Counted from the first letter of the stretch, positions 11,768 through 23,371 are shown. The stretch: 55,000 nucleotides of DNA from Cristatella mucedo (GCA_009760855.2 WPIO01000092.1:550001-605000), one strand, 5' to 3'. Numbers and translations are program-made. Notes: a model not told the origin generated them from the sequence alone.

Positions 11768-11925
11768 AGTAAGGTGCTTGCTCTTCAAAACCGAGGTCGT
11801 GGGCTGGAATCCTACAGTTGGACGATCCTTAATTGTCAACTGCAAGTGGCGGTGACAGCCGATAAAGCTCCTCTGCCCCTGTACAAATGAGGCTGGATAA
11901 TCAGCTACAATTTCTTTTACTTTTA
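11768..11925 (+). mobile_element. tRNA-derived SINE family 2
   Basis: The head reads taaggtgcttgctcttcaaa, then gaggtcgtgggctggaatcc (degenerate B box). The body is aactgcaagtggcggtgaca, and the end is acaaatgaggctggataatcagcta. It matches the SINE 2 copies at 32.4, 22.3 and 41.4 kb. Confidence 0.8.
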
Positions 11926-11939
11926 CTCTAGCACTTCAT

Positions 11940-12235
11940 TCTGCCTCTTTTATCGCCTCTTTCTCTCTCCTCCCACTCTGACTCTTCTGTCTATCTGTCT
12001 GTCTCTTCTGTCTCTGTCTGTCTGTCTGTCTGTCTCTGACTCAGTCTGTTTGTCTGGCCCTGTCTGTTTGTCTGACTCTCTGTCTCTCTCTGTCTGACTC
12101 TCTGTCTCTGTCTGTCTCTTCTGTCTCTGTCTGTCTGTCTGTCTGTCTCTGACTCAGTCTGTCTGGCCCTCTCTGTTTCTGTCTCTCTGTCTCTCTCTCC
12201 CCAGCCTCTTGTATACTTACTCTATCTCTTAGCTT
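11940..12235. repeat. TCTG/CTCT-rich microsatellite
   Basis: Runs of tctgtctgtctg and ctctgtctct with a direct repeat of a block containing gtctgtctctgactcagtct (about 12020-12050 and 12135-12165). Confidence 0.9.
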
Positions 12236-12245
12236 TCTCTTCTGC

Positions 12246-12410
12246 CGAGTTGGTTTGGACGAGTGGTTAAGGTGCTCGCCCTTAACGACCAAGGTCAAGG
12301 TGAATATATTTCATGACCGAGGTCATGGGCTCGAGCCCGTGGCATATGTGAAGCGCCTGAATAAAGGTTAATTTATCTTAGGTGGTGTACACATGAATTA
12401 TATTCTATTC
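12246..12410 (+). mobile_element. tRNA-derived SINE family 1
   Basis: Head gagtggttaaggtgctcgcc, B-box-like GGCTCGAGCCC, then the LINE A-like tail gaagcgcctgaataaagg and attatattctatt. It carries about 25 extra bases between the A and B boxes, in which a gaccaaggtca motif is repeated. Confidence 0.85.
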
Positions 12411-12415
12411 TATTT

Positions 12416-12560
12416 TATTATATCTCCTCCACTCACCTGTTTCTCTCTCCCTATCACCCCTTTCTCCATGTCACTCTCTCAGTCACCTCTCTCTCACTCA
12501 TCTCCCTCTCACCTATTTATCTCACATCTGTCGATGTGTTTATCTTTCGCTCTCATTTCT
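12416..12560. repeat. Pyrimidine-rich low-complexity stretch
   Basis: ctctcactca-like sequence. The open frame across it has a skewed Ser/Leu/Phe composition. Confidence 0.6.
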
Positions 12561-12714
12561 CGGGTCTCTGTCTCTGCCCGGGTGTCCTTTTTGCCCTTTG
12601 CTCTTTCTGTTTCAAGTTTTCTGTCTCTGGTTTCTTTCTGGCATTTCAAGCGAGCTCACACAGAAGTGTGTACGTATGTGCGCACGTGCGCGTGCCCGTG
12701 TGCATGTGTGTGCA

Positions 12715-12715
<1 letters not shown>

Positions 12716-12765
<50 letters not shown>
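12716..12765. repeat. GT microsatellite
   Basis: A perfect (GT)n run of about 48 bp. The 12770-13785 stretch after it contains no recognised gene or element. Confidence 0.95.
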
Positions 12766-12766
<1 letters not shown>

Positions 12767-13787
12767 AGCATCTGCATGCCTGCTCGCATGGGCGATGCAC
12801 ACCACTTTTAGGAAGATTGTAAACGATCCACTCTTGCAAACTAGCGAGGCAGGCCTTTCAGCCAAGTAATCGAGAGCTATAAGCTCGGTTGCAGATCGGG
12901 TTTCGGCAGCCTCGATTTTGAGGCATCTTAAAAGCTGCTGCCCTGGCTTCACTTGCAAGTAGATACTGAAACTTGAGCATATAATTCGCGGTCAGATTAT
13001 GACAACGATTGATTGAGATTATATCAGATGTTCCTGATTTATAGCAATCAAGAATCAGACATGCCATAATTTATGGTTTAGACGGTATGAATTGAACATT
13101 TATCAGAACGGTCAGTCAGTGCTACTTGGGACTTCGAATTGAGCCGTATGGCTGCTGCTGTACAAATATGGCACACTACGGCTATCGTACAGGCTGCTCT
13201 GCTTTAATGACAAGGACACGGACTTGGGAATGGACGATTATGATCGCTGCATTTGCTCTGCTACCATCGGCCTATGCCCCTGTATTAGTGCAGCTTGTAC
13301 GACTCCCCTAGCTTCGATTAGACGAGGCACTAGCACCACCCATTTCTGCAATCCTGTGTCTGCAAGGACTAGCACCGGTTATGGGTGCAGTGTTCGAGGC
13401 GAAGGACTTTAGTGCATGAGCTGCAAGAGTCCACTTGTAGCACCACTGGGCACGTTTGACACAATCCTGTCTTTTCAGCTCAGCAGACCCAATCATGTTT
13501 CCAGCCCGCTATCTGCCAAGCATCGTTTTAGGCATGCTCTTTTTGTGCGTGCCCAGAGACCAGCTGCTGCAGCGTCTGACTACTACGATCTCCGACTGCG
13601 AGTTTGATCTCTCGAAGGTCACACGTGTATCAACGAAGTCAGCTGACCAGCAGCCGTTTAACTTGCAAGCATAGCATAAGCAATGGAAAAATGCAGCATG
13701 CCATTAGCGATGTGGCTGACACTTTGCAGGCTTTGCTTTAATGAGTGCATTTTAATTGATCCCAGGCTCACTTTTAGCATAAGCCCC

Positions 13788-13798
13788 CCCCCCCCCCG
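13788..13798. repeat. Poly-C tract
   Basis: A short homopolymer. Its length is probably unreliable in assembly. Confidence 0.85.
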
Positions 13799-13826
13799 AT
13801 TGCTTCATCAGCTTGACTCCGGATCG

Positions 13827-13975
13827 TAGCCCAGTGGTGCATAAGCACTGCCTCATACCTCACGACCTAGGCAGCAGCAGCAGCAGCAGGGGCTGAGCCC
13901 TGAAAGGGGTACCACAGTGGTGACAGCCGTTATTGCTCTACTGCTGTTTGATTAATGAGACCGATAAATCAGCCA
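13827..13975 (+). mobile_element. Degenerate SINE 2-like copy
   Basis: The A-box-like TAGCCCAGTGGTGCATAAG is followed by cacgacctaggcag, a CAG run, then ggtgacagccgttattgctc and gattaatgagaccgataaatcagc, which resembles the SINE 2 body and end. The B box appears lost to the CAG run. Confidence 0.45.
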
Positions 13976-14061
13976 AGCTTTATTTTTACCATACTATGTT
14001 GCCTATTTCCGTTCGAGCAGCACGGAAGGCGTTGACTTTAAGAAGACGCACGACCTGCAAG

Positions 14062-14282
14062 GAGCAGCAGCAGCAGCAGTAGTAGCAGCAGCAGCAGTTG
14101 TAGCAGCAGCATCAGTAGTAGCAGCAGCAGGCCAGTGGCAGCAGCAGCAGCAGCAGCAGTAGCAGCAGCAGGCCAGTGGCAGCAGCAGCAGCAGTAGCAG
14201 GAGGCTGGCGGTGGCGGCACTGGCAGCGGCGGCAGCAGCAGCAGCAGGCCAGTGGCAGCAGCAGCAGCAGCCGCAGCGGTAG
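14062..14282. repeat. CAG-rich compound repeat
   Basis: agcagcagcagtagtagcag with aggccagtggcagcagcagc repeated about four times. This is a higher-order unit of about 45-60 bp. The polyleucine frames on the minus strand are artefacts. Confidence 0.9.
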
Positions 14283-14539
14283 CCGGCTGCCTGCAGTATA
14301 ATTGTTGCAGCCTGAGCAAGTGCTTATTTTCTGCAGCATCGGATAGGTCGCTGGTGTTAAGTGGCAGTCGCTGGGAGGCAAGGAAACCAAACTAGGAAAG
14401 CCTGCCGTTCTCATTCGGCTGCCCTGTTTGGCGGCAAAGTGAGCAGCCCGAAAACGCCAGATGTTCAGGCATCTCTGCTGTCTCTGTCGAAGGAGGTGTC
14501 ATCAGGTCACGGCTTTGCCAGTAGCACCTATCCACTCAC

Positions 14540-14780
14540 GCGGTGGTGGTGGTGGGGGAGGAGGCCAAGGAAGGGGAGGCGATGTGGGTGGCGATGTGAC
14601 TGAGCCATCGAGTCAGCAAAGAAGGTCGAGGCCACACCGTGCAGTGCAGTGCAGAGGGGCCAGTGCATCGATGTGCTCTGGCCGATGCTCGCGGTCTTCT
14701 CGTCGTCAGAGCTGCAGCTCTCTCCACTCTGGAGGTGGGGGTGGGGTGGGACAGCTCGGGGGGGGGGGGGGGGGGTTGGT
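14540..14780. repeat. G-rich low-complexity with poly-G tract
   Basis: ggtggtggtggtgggggagg near 14541, then an 18-19 base G run near 14758-14776. The strand asymmetry (long G runs on plus) could form G-quadruplexes. The rest of 14280-15320 has no recognised feature. Confidence 0.75.
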
Positions 14781-15326
14781 TGTAGCTGGGACTGTTCTTC
14801 GAATGCTGTCGCCTTGCCTTCCGAGCCACTGAACTTAGCTCAGCCGAGCACTAGCAGAGCCTCCTCGCCTGTGCGGTCTCTGTTAATTGCATTCTTGCCC
14901 TCCTTCACTGCTGAGAACGGTCGGACCTATTTGGTGGCCTCTAAATGATCCCAACTGGTGCACATAACTCGGTCAGGTCTTGGTTTCCATCACGATCTTG
15001 AGCTGTAGGAATGAAGCGGGAGCTCTGTCGTGATTCGGGTGTTTACCTTTCGAGTATGACTCCACGCACTAATCTCCTTTGGCTTTACTCCACCGATACG
15101 CCGTTAGGATATTCAGATACTGCCTCCTATTTACAAATCCAACTGCATCCGATAAATCAAAAAAAGATGCGGCTCGTTCATCGGTATCTGTTTTTGGTAA
15201 GCACTAGATATATGAGTTTTCATGATCTCTCAAACCGATAACGAGGGATGACTATTAATAATTTGAGAATTCTATGCACCGAGGTCCGGAATTTGAATGC
15301 TGCCTTCCGTAGGATATTTTTGGCCC

Positions 15327-15475
15327 ATTGCACAGGTGCTCGCCCCGACCAAGGTCTGGCCGTAGGCGTGGGCTCGAGCCCCGTGGCACATGTGAAGCGC
15401 CCGAATAGAGATTAAGTTCTTTTAGGACACTATAGACATGAATAGTATCTGTTGTATGTGTATTTACATTCTCAT
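15327..15475 (+). mobile_element. tRNA-derived SINE family 1
   Basis: gcacaggtgctcgccccgac, GGCTCGAGCCC, then gaagcgcccgaatagagatt and a gtatctgttgtatgtg tail. One of the best-preserved SINE 1 copies. Confidence 0.85.
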
Positions 15476-15736
15476 CAATTGATGGGCACCTACCCTATCT
15501 GACCGCTTCAAGTGCCAAGCCATTACCCTCCTACGTGATCAGAAAATTTGTCATCGCCTGTGTGTAAGGTCACTGATGCTACAGACGTTTCTCGAAGGTT
15601 GGCATGCAAAGTTCTAGTTTCCTGGGATGTACTGCCATAGGTTCAGGCTCATCAGGTTCTATCTCCGCTAGGCGACGCTCCAGGTGGTGTCCAGGTCACG
15701 CGAGTGGGCCGTGTATACAAGTAAGGGGAGATTTGC

Positions 15737-16002
15737 CCAGAGGTGAAGTGCTAGCTTCTAACTGACCACGGACGTGGGCTTGAGCCCTGGGGTATGTGTA
15801 ATAGAGGTGCATATCCATACTGACACTGCCACTAACCATATTTTCATGCTGACCCTGTGCATGTCACCTCTAACTATGTTATGCTTGTTGTCATCGAGCC
15901 TGATACCACTAACCATTTGACTATGCTTCATTGCAGCAAATAGAAAGTTCCTAGAAAGAGATTAAGTTATCAGAGGGAGCTATAAAAATGTATTATTATT
16001 AT
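15737..16002 (+). mobile_element. SINE 1 head fused to long LINE A tail
   Basis: A tRNA-like head (gaggtgaagtgctagcttct, gggcttgagccc B box) is followed at about 15803 by roughly 200 bp of LINE A 3' UTR (tgctgaccctgtgcatgtca, gcctgataccactaaccatt, tagaaagagattaagttatc) and a tattattatta tail. Normal SINE 1 copies carry only the last 60 bp or so. It could be a real chimeric element or a chance juxtaposition of two fragments. Confidence 0.7.
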
Positions 16003-16337
16003 TACCGTATTTTTACGAGTATAAGTTGCACCCTCAATTTATGAACTTTTTTGATAAAAGTTTTTAGTGAAGAGTATTATTACTGAATATGTAGCTCATT
16101 TTGTATTAATACAAGTTTGCTTTAATCATCACAGTTAACAAGAAACACGTCATCAGTATCACATCTAACATCTTCTTAGTCTTTTGCAATATTGTCAATG
16201 TCTGAATCGTCACTTTGGTACTGGTTTTTTTAATTCTTCTAGCGGGTGTCAAGTATTGAATTTCATTGTACAAGTAGCAGGTTTATTTTTTCAAAACAAA
16301 ATTGGAAAGTGCGACTTATACTAGTAAAAATGGGATA
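16003..16337. mobile_element. MITE-like element with terminal inverted repeats
   Basis: The left end (taccgtatttttacgagtat then aagttgcac) matches the reverse complement of the right end (gtgcgacttatactagtaaa then aatgggata) at about 24 of 29 positions. It is 335 bp, AT-rich and without coding capacity. Related ccgtattttt...tataagtcgca ends occur in non-autonomous DNA transposons of other animals. The superfamily is not decided. It sits exactly after the LINE A tail's ATT run. Confidence 0.75.
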
Positions 16338-16349
16338 TATAGTTGACAT

Positions 16350-16380
16350 AGGATATATATATACATATATATAAAACCTA
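16350..16380. repeat. TA-rich tract
   Basis: atatatatatacatatatat directly after the MITE-like element. Confidence 0.7.
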
Positions 16381-16779
16381 TTGACTAAGTTGTCTTTGGG
16401 GCTTATACAAATGAGTTTCATTTTATTTCTTCCATGTTGCAGTGGTGCAAGTCAAAAGCTTTATTTAAGAATGGTGGCAACAGAGACATTTAAGAATTCC
16501 AGGAGGAAAGGTGGCGACGAATCTGCTCCCGCGAGGCCTGGCCGGCAAGCTCTAATCTGCCAGGATACGGAATGTCGCCGCTACCCGGGTAACTTGACTC
16601 GCACGAGTGACGCTAAGCCAGCCTAGCGAAGCTGCAGGCCAGAGTACTTCCGGTAACGCGGAGTCGAAGGCCAAATTCCTCTGTCCCTGAGAGAAACTCC
16701 CCGGATGCATCCTGGCCTGCCTCGTGTAATTTGGCGAAATCCTGAGAGCTAGGCATTGAAAGGTAGTTCGCACCTTCGC

Positions 16780-16845
16780 CTCCCCTCCCCTCTCCCCTCC
16801 TGCCCTGCCCTGCCCCTCCCCCCCCCCCCCCCCCCCCCCCCCCCG
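16780..16845. repeat. C-rich tract with long poly-C
   Basis: cctcccctcccctctcccct followed by a run of about 29 C. Potential i-motif/G-quadruplex. Flanking 16380-17700 has no recognised gene. Confidence 0.85.
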
Positions 16846-17714
16846 TAAAAGATGCGTAATTTTTCTTCTCAGCTGACAGAAGGCGGCCGAGTTCCGAGTC
16901 CGGGTTTCGTGCCCTGCAACCTGGATAGCCGACCGAAAGGAGAGCTGTATTATCCAACGCTGCCTCCTCGAGACCGCCTATTTGTGGTTTGGGGTGGCAG
17001 GTGCTCGGCGGCTGAGCGATGCGACGCTGCTGCTGCCTATTCTTCCTTCGGCTCTCACTTGTCGGGAGGTCAGCTCTTCCCGCGTGGCCGCGAAGCTAAG
17101 TTTAGCTGGCCCACCCATGTTTGCGACTGCCAGCTGCCAAATAATGTTGTTCTGTCCACCACTTGAGCTTGAAATAGGAGAAGTCAGCTGTGCAGCCGCG
17201 TGGGCCATCAGTCTTCTGTCAAGTGATCTCGGAGCTGCTGCTGACAACGGCAGTCTGGCTAGTAAAACGAGACGCCGATTCGTGGATGCGCCTACAAAAG
17301 GAAGCTAATTTGAGCCGTCCGACCGGCATAATGAAACCGGGCGGCTTCGCGTGCTGTCCCTGAGTGTGGCAAAAGGTAGCCGTGTAAACCAATTCTGGCA
17401 CTCTCCGCTTTAATGAGAAGATTGTCTCTTTGCAGGGGGTGCGGTGCAGTGTTGGATCGGGAGCTGAGACAGTTGCAGTGTTGCAGCTGCGGCAGCTGAC
17501 GTCGAGTAGTATGTTTTGAGCCACAGTTTTGAAGGCCGTCATCACTGAGGCAAAGGCCGGGTGTCTCACGTCAGACCGCGCTGTCGTGTTTTCCAACTCT
17601 CCGTAAGGTCTCCAAATACAGCTTGCGAGAGAGTGATAAAAAGATTATTTTGGAGGACAGAAAGTACTGACAATATGGAATGCTGAAGAGAGGAAAAGTA
17701 ATCACTATTTGGCA

Positions 17715-17855
17715 CCCTTTGGCCCAGGGGTAAGGTGCTCGCCTTTAACGACCAAGTTCGAGGTCTCAAGCCCTGCTGCATATGTAAAGACCCCTGTCAG
17801 AGATTAAATACTCTTTGGGTGCTATACAAGTGAAATATATTTTATATGTTTTTGT
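17715..17855 (+). mobile_element. tRNA-derived SINE family 1
   Basis: TTTGGCCCAGGGGTAAGG (A box), gaggtctcaagccc (degenerate B box), then agagattaaatactctttgg and gtgctatacaagtgaaatat. Confidence 0.8.
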
Positions 17856-17877
17856 TAAGAGGGAGACGAATACGAGA

Positions 17878-18280
17878 TAGATGTTGTTAAGTCAAAGGCA
17901 AAAGGCGTTTGACAAAATTGATCACAAAGTCCTGCTTAAGCAACCGTCGTCTTTCTAGTGAATCATGAAACAACCAATAATGAACCATGCAATAGCTTAG
18001 GTCCTAGCTTAGTGAGAGATTTTGGTGCATAGATGTCAACGGGCCATCCAGTTTGCCTAAGGAGGGGATGTTCAAGGTTCTGTTCCAGATCCTCTGTCTC
18101 TCTGTCTCTCTGTCTCTCTCTCTGTCTCTCTGTCTGTCTCTCTCTGTCTCTCTCTGTCACTGTCTCTGTCTCTGCCTCTGTCTCTGTCTCTCTCTGTCTC
18201 TGTCTCTCTCTGTCTCTCTCTGTCTCTGTCTCTCTTTGTCTCTCTCTGTCTCTCTCTGTCTCTCTCTGTCTCTCTCTCTC

Positions 18281-18369
<89 letters not shown>

Positions 18370-18640
18370 GTCTCTCTCTCTGTCTCTCGCTGTCTCTCTC
18401 TGTGTCTCTGTCTCTTTCTGTCTCTCTCCGTCTCTCTCTCTCTCTTGCAGATGCAATCACCGAGTGCAACTTTGGTTTCATTCAGACGCAGATGACACTC
18501 GGCTCTACTCTTTGCTACTTCCAAAGCACCACAGACTTTCTTAAAACACTTGCGGCTTCGATTGCTGACACTCGTTCGTGGACAGCTGCTAACTTCCTTA
18601 AACCGAATCACTTACTAGATCTGCTTAGTAGCTACGAGCA
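17878..18640 (+). mobile_element. LINE A-like RT fragment interrupted by microsatellite
   Basis: RT motif A is readable at 17907-17945 (AFDKIDHKVLLKQ). A QGSV-PL block lies at about 18072-18095. After the 18098-18445 microsatellite, the frame resumes as ADAITECNFGF and DADDTRLYS (motif C, normally YADDTQLY), then IADTRSWTAANFLK. The order matches the L2-like RT, with a simple-repeat expansion between the block before motif C and motif C itself. Confidence 0.8.
18098..18445. repeat. TCTCTG microsatellite
   Basis: About 350 bp of tctctg, tctc and tctgtctg units. The long Leu/Ser/Val and Arg/Glu/Asp frames across it are artefacts. Confidence 0.95.
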
Positions 18641-18649
18641 AACCAAGCA

Positions 18650-19400
18650 TCGCACAGAAACCAAAGAGCTCATCCTCAAAAATAGCTGCTTAGCCAGCAT
18701 CTTAATTGTAATATTTAAATATAATCTGGGCTTCCTGTTCCAAAAAATGTGCTTTTGCTTTGTCACCACATCAGCTCACTAGTCAAGTCCTTTCTAATAT
18801 TGGCTACTCAACATTGCGTAAGCTTGATAAGGGTACCAAAGCCAAGGTTAGTCCATGCACTTGGCGCATCCTATTTAGGCACTTGTAGCTCTCTCTCCTA
18901 GCAGGTCTTCCTGCATGCGTAGTACCTCGGGGGCCCCTCCCCTCCCACCCGAAGCCGCCGTGCTTGGGCACCACTTGTCTCCGGCTACAGCACCGAGTAC
19001 AGTTCGTTTACTTGTAGCCCTGTCACTCACTTCTAGGTTCCGCTATTCTTGTGCACTAGCATGGCTACTTCAAAAGCATGATATATAATTCATCATTAGC
19101 TCCCCGGGCACGACCTGCTCCTCTGAAAATGGCCGTTCAGCTGTACACCGAACACCATCAAATCCTCAGGAGACCAGACCATGCCGTCTTCAGTCCGTGC
19201 ATAACTGAAGAAAACGCGAAGGCCTGTCTGTTCTCGAAGCATTTGCTTCAGCCAAGTGCATCGGCATGTATGTGCTCATGCATGCGGCTTGCTCATTTAA
19301 TTATTATTGATAAATGTATGCAGTCTTCTTTCCAGCCTCTCTGAAGTGACGAGAAAGAGATTTAGTTCGGGTTCAATACAAATGCGTTTTATTACTAATT
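18650..19400. other. No recognisable feature
   Basis: No family or protein is recognised. The frame at 19078-19344 has no known domain. Confidence 0.5.
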
Positions 19401-19420
19401 AAGTGCATACATGTGTGCAA

Positions 19421-19625
<205 letters not shown>

Positions 19626-19699
19626 TACATATGTATTACATTTATATATGTATAATATAAAATCGAGTATATGCACACAAATTATGTGTACGTATAATA

Positions 19700-19800
19700 C
19701 GATAATAATAACAATAATAATACGTTTTTTGCATAGTGCCTTATGAGAGCTGAATCTCTATTCAGATGCTTTACAGCTTGCTGCAAGAGAAAATAAAGAT
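19700..19800 (-). mobile_element. LINE A tail fragment, antisense
   Basis: ataataacaataataatacg then gcatagtgccttatgagagc and tcagatgctttacagcttgc, the reverse of the LINE A tail. Confidence 0.65.
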
Positions 19801-21010
19801 AATATAGAGTAGAGAAAAATGGCTTTTATAATCGCTGACAGGCTCACCATCACAGCAGGTTCGGTGCTGTTTTCTCTGTGGGCACCCACGCACGGTCAGT
19901 TAGCTACTCTCTACTTGCTCTAGTGATCACCCGCCGAGATTGGCTGACACCGGCTCTACTAGCTTCAGCCACTTACCCATTACAAAAATAAATGGCAAGG
20001 CATCGGCTGGTAGAAAAACTTCCTTCGTAATTCATCGACCACACCCGGAAGCTCGGAAGTCGAAACCTCGGTACTGATCCAGGAAGCTGAGGAAGGGGTT
20101 GATGAAACTTGTCGGCAGACCAGGGACCAAGTGCACTAGCCACAAGAATCCATTTGGGCAGGCACTTGAGATCCGAACACCTGTTGAGCTCTTTTCATTT
20201 CACCGGCAGTGGTCTAAGACAGCATATTCCCATTTATGCTTGCAAACCGGAGCCCCCTGTTCATCGCAGATAGCTTTCGACAATTGCGAAAACATGAGCT
20301 AGGAGGAATTTGCTAGTAGCGGCTGGCATTTCCCGAGGCTCGCCTAAATGTCAAAGGTCAGCCTGTCTCCAGCAGCTGATCATTTTTATAGCGGGCCACT
20401 TCTTGCTGTTGGGAAAGTCTGCCCAGTGCAAAGAATCAGGTTACTCAGGGGCAGTCTGGAGTCCCCTGTAATTTCTTAATCCCAAACGGCTAAGTTAGTG
20501 CTCTTTGCAGGCTCGGATCGGCTACAACGAGAAGCTGCTCGCCAGCCAGCCAGCCAGCCCGGCCCGGCCCGGCCCGGCCCGGCCCCAAGCTTCTCATCCC
20601 ATTTACAGGTATTTGGTAGTCTCGCTAAATAGGTGCATTCCAGAGGAAACGAACAGTGCTGCTAGAATGCAGGGGTTGGGTGAGTGGGAGGTGCTCCCTT
20701 CTATCTCTATTGAGTGTGCCGGCCGTGCGTCTTCTGACTGGCAAGCAGCAGAGGAGGACAGCAGCCGTACGACGAACCGATCCATCCTGGCTAAGGCCGA
20801 GTATAGCTTCTCTAAAAACGTAGTAGTGAAATCGCATATGCACAATCCGAAGCTGCTGCTGTCGACCGTGTCAACCGTCGCACTAAACGCTCCCTGGTCA
20901 GCACCACTTGTCTAGCGATCCTTGTGGCATTCGAGCGTATCATTTCTCAAGCGTCTTCGTCCGCCAGAGGGATACGATCGCCGAGTCCATCTCCGTGGCA
21001 ACATGTGTAC
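19800..21010. other. No recognisable gene
   Basis: Includes a 25-bp (CCCGG)n run at about 20559-20583 and a 136-codon open frame (20505-20915 plus) without recognisable domains. Confidence 0.5.
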
Positions 21011-21014
21011 ATGC

Positions 21015-21120
21015 ATTAATATCTGCCTGTAACTCCGCAAAGCCACAGAGACCAAGTGGGTGCTACCCTGGAAAGTCTTCTTCAGCCGACTCGAAGCATT
21101 AGGCAGCTTTCGGTGCCCTT
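21015..21120 (-). mobile_element. LINE B tail fragment, antisense
   Basis: atctgcctgtaactccgcaa, ccaagtgggtgctaccctgg and attaggcagctttcggtgcc are the reverse of the LINE B end. Confidence 0.75.
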
Positions 21121-21189
21121 ACGGCAGTCAGCACTCCACACTGCAGACTATCAACCATCTATTCATTGCTTTATCTTATGCTGACCTCG

Positions 21190-23240
21190 TCACGAAAGTC
21201 ATACCCCAGTCAAGACACGACTAAGACGCCCTCTAGGTATTACACCCACTGTCCTCCTTCTGCGATGCATAGATTTGCTGCTGCAATGCATAACTAACAT
21301 AAAAATCACGTCCCTAGCCTCACGTCTTGCTCGTGCACCTTTGAAAAAACCTTTCTTAACGCCACTCATTAAGAGGGCAATACTAGACCAGGAGAACCTA
21401 TGCAACTTCCACCCAGTCTCCTCCTTCAAAGACACTAGAACAAGTAGTGTCAGACAAGCTAAACTCTTACATCAAAACTTTAAACCTAGCTAGTAAGTGT
21501 CAGTCAGGTTTGGCAGTTAAACACTTCCCAGATTAAGCATTGTTGCCAGTGTATTTATCAGGACTGCTAACTGTAACTTTCTCAGAAATTCTAGCTTATA
21601 GTAGGTGGAGCCTCTCAACTAGTTTTTTTAAACTTTTGGCAGTGTTTGATACTACTGATCTCGAAGTCTTTCTCGAGCCCCTTACCATCTTACCGGGGCA
21701 TCACTGGCACTGCTCTGCATTGGTTTAGGTCCTGTCCAAGTGGGAGACTCAAGAGCTAAAACGCTGCATAAAATAACGGCAACTAACTTGTGTATTGACA
21801 CCCAACACAAGGCGACTCGAGTAATAACGCACATCAGAGGTTAAGACCTCACGCCGGAGTAGACAGGTACGCCTCCGGCAGTACATTGAGGCTGCCTTCT
21901 TATAGTGCCTGTCCAGCACCCAAGTCACACGAGGAGGATGAAATGTACGAAGGAATCTGTGCTTGGTCAATCCATTTTCACAATTTATGCTCTATCCATT
22001 GTGATTGTAATCCCCAAGCACAATTCATACTTTCATATCTTTGTAAAAGGTGCAAAGCTGTACCTGTGCTTTGATCGTACACATACGCCTTCAAGCACGA
22101 CGAACTCTCTTAAATCACGTGCATCATGCACTGATGCTATTTGCACTTAGACGGCAGCAAGTTTTCTCAAACTGAACGACAATAAAACCAACTTGCTAGC
22201 TATGGGCAAAAATACTAATTACTAGCTGATTCAACAACCTCTTTTGTATAGCGACAGAAGAGTCTTTACGGCTATCACCTCCGCTTGCAGCAGTGATAAA
22301 GAATTGTCCACTGCAAGATTTGAACCCACGACCTCGGGACCAAGGTCTCGAAAGCAACCACCTTACGTAATGTGCAATCACGGCTCAAAGTTAGTGTTGC
22401 ACAGACATAAAAAATCAAAACCTCCAAATGGATACAGCCAGCATATCTCATGTAGCACCTGCATGAAATCCGAATGTTCCAATCCAAAATTACCTTTCGC
22501 AAGACGACCACATCAGCTACATAGTAAAATCTGCCTACTTTCAGCTGCACACCATTGCGAAAATTCGGGCCTGCTTAGAAAAGGATGAATACTACAGTCG
22601 AACTAGTTACTGCATTTTTGACATCCTACCTTGACTTCTGTAACTCACTATTCCCTGGTCTTTATGCCTATGAAGTAAGATCCTTACAGTCAGTGCAAAA
22701 TTCTACAGCCAGGGTTGTCAGTCGCTAATGCGGAAGCTGCCACATTCTCCGCTTCTCGCTTTTGACATTTGGCCTGCTACCAATCGAGCAGCGTAGCGAC
22801 TTCAATGCTTAGTCATTCAATTTAAAATTCCTTTCACTGTCTCCAACGTACCTACCCGAAATACTTCACAATCAGGCTCAGTCATATCGGATGCTCTTTC
22901 TTTTCAAGGCGTTTAGCTTTGCCTCGAACCAACCTCGAATCCTTTGGAGATGGTGCCTTCAGTTCGAAAGCTTCCAAAGCACGGGACTCAGTCTCGACTG
23001 ACGTCAGGACGTCGGCCCCTTACTTGAAGCAAATGAAGAAGAATCTGAAAACCCATCCTTGTTATTCTTGTATTTCGCTCCATCCATATATGAATTTCCT
23101 ATGTGCACTTAGGCGTGCTGACACAGCTATCACTAACGCCAACGGTCGACATACTTACTTTCCTGAATGTGCAAAGTACCCAAAAAGACATTTAGTTCTC
23201 TAAGGATAGTACGACAGTGTTTTATTATTAGAATACTATT
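21190..23240 (+). mobile_element. LINE A, most complete copy (about 2 kb)
   Basis: Contains, in order: the RT N-terminal region (PLIKRAILDQENLCNFHPVS), motif A (LLAVFDTTDLEVFLEPL, normally FDTIDHxVLLERL), a degraded motif C region (FHIFVKGAKLYLCFD, where YADDTQLY is expected), the post-RT region (22600-23060: TSYLDFCNSLFPG-like, SFGDGAFSSKASKARDSVST), and the 3' tail ending aaagacatttagttctctaa. It has many frameshifts and stops, and motif C is lost, so it is dead. No endonuclease domain is seen upstream. A SINE 2 is nested at 22205-22385. Confidence 0.9.
22205..22385 (-). mobile_element. SINE 2 nested in LINE A
   Basis: On the minus strand: gtgattgcacattacgtaag, gaggtcgtgggttcaaatct (B box), then ggtgatagccgtaaagactc and gttgttgaatcagcta. 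It interrupts the LINE A frame after the RT. Confidence 0.85.
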
Positions 23241-23329
23241 ATTATTACAACAAGTGCACTTGCAGATGGGTTGTATATACTCTCGTATCACAGTTTTATA
23301 AATATACATATAAATATATACACATACAT

Positions 23330-23332
<3 letters not shown>

Positions 23333-23370
<38 letters not shown>
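23333..23370. repeat. CA microsatellite
   Basis: A perfect (CA)n run of about 36 bp flanked by TA-rich sequence. Confidence 0.95.

Positions 23371-23371
<1 letters not shown>

Noticed and set aside
18033-18782. 249-codon plus-strand frame and overlapping Arg/Glu/Asp frames
   Set aside because: They are translations of the TCTCTG array. Only the short flanks carry LINE RT sequence.
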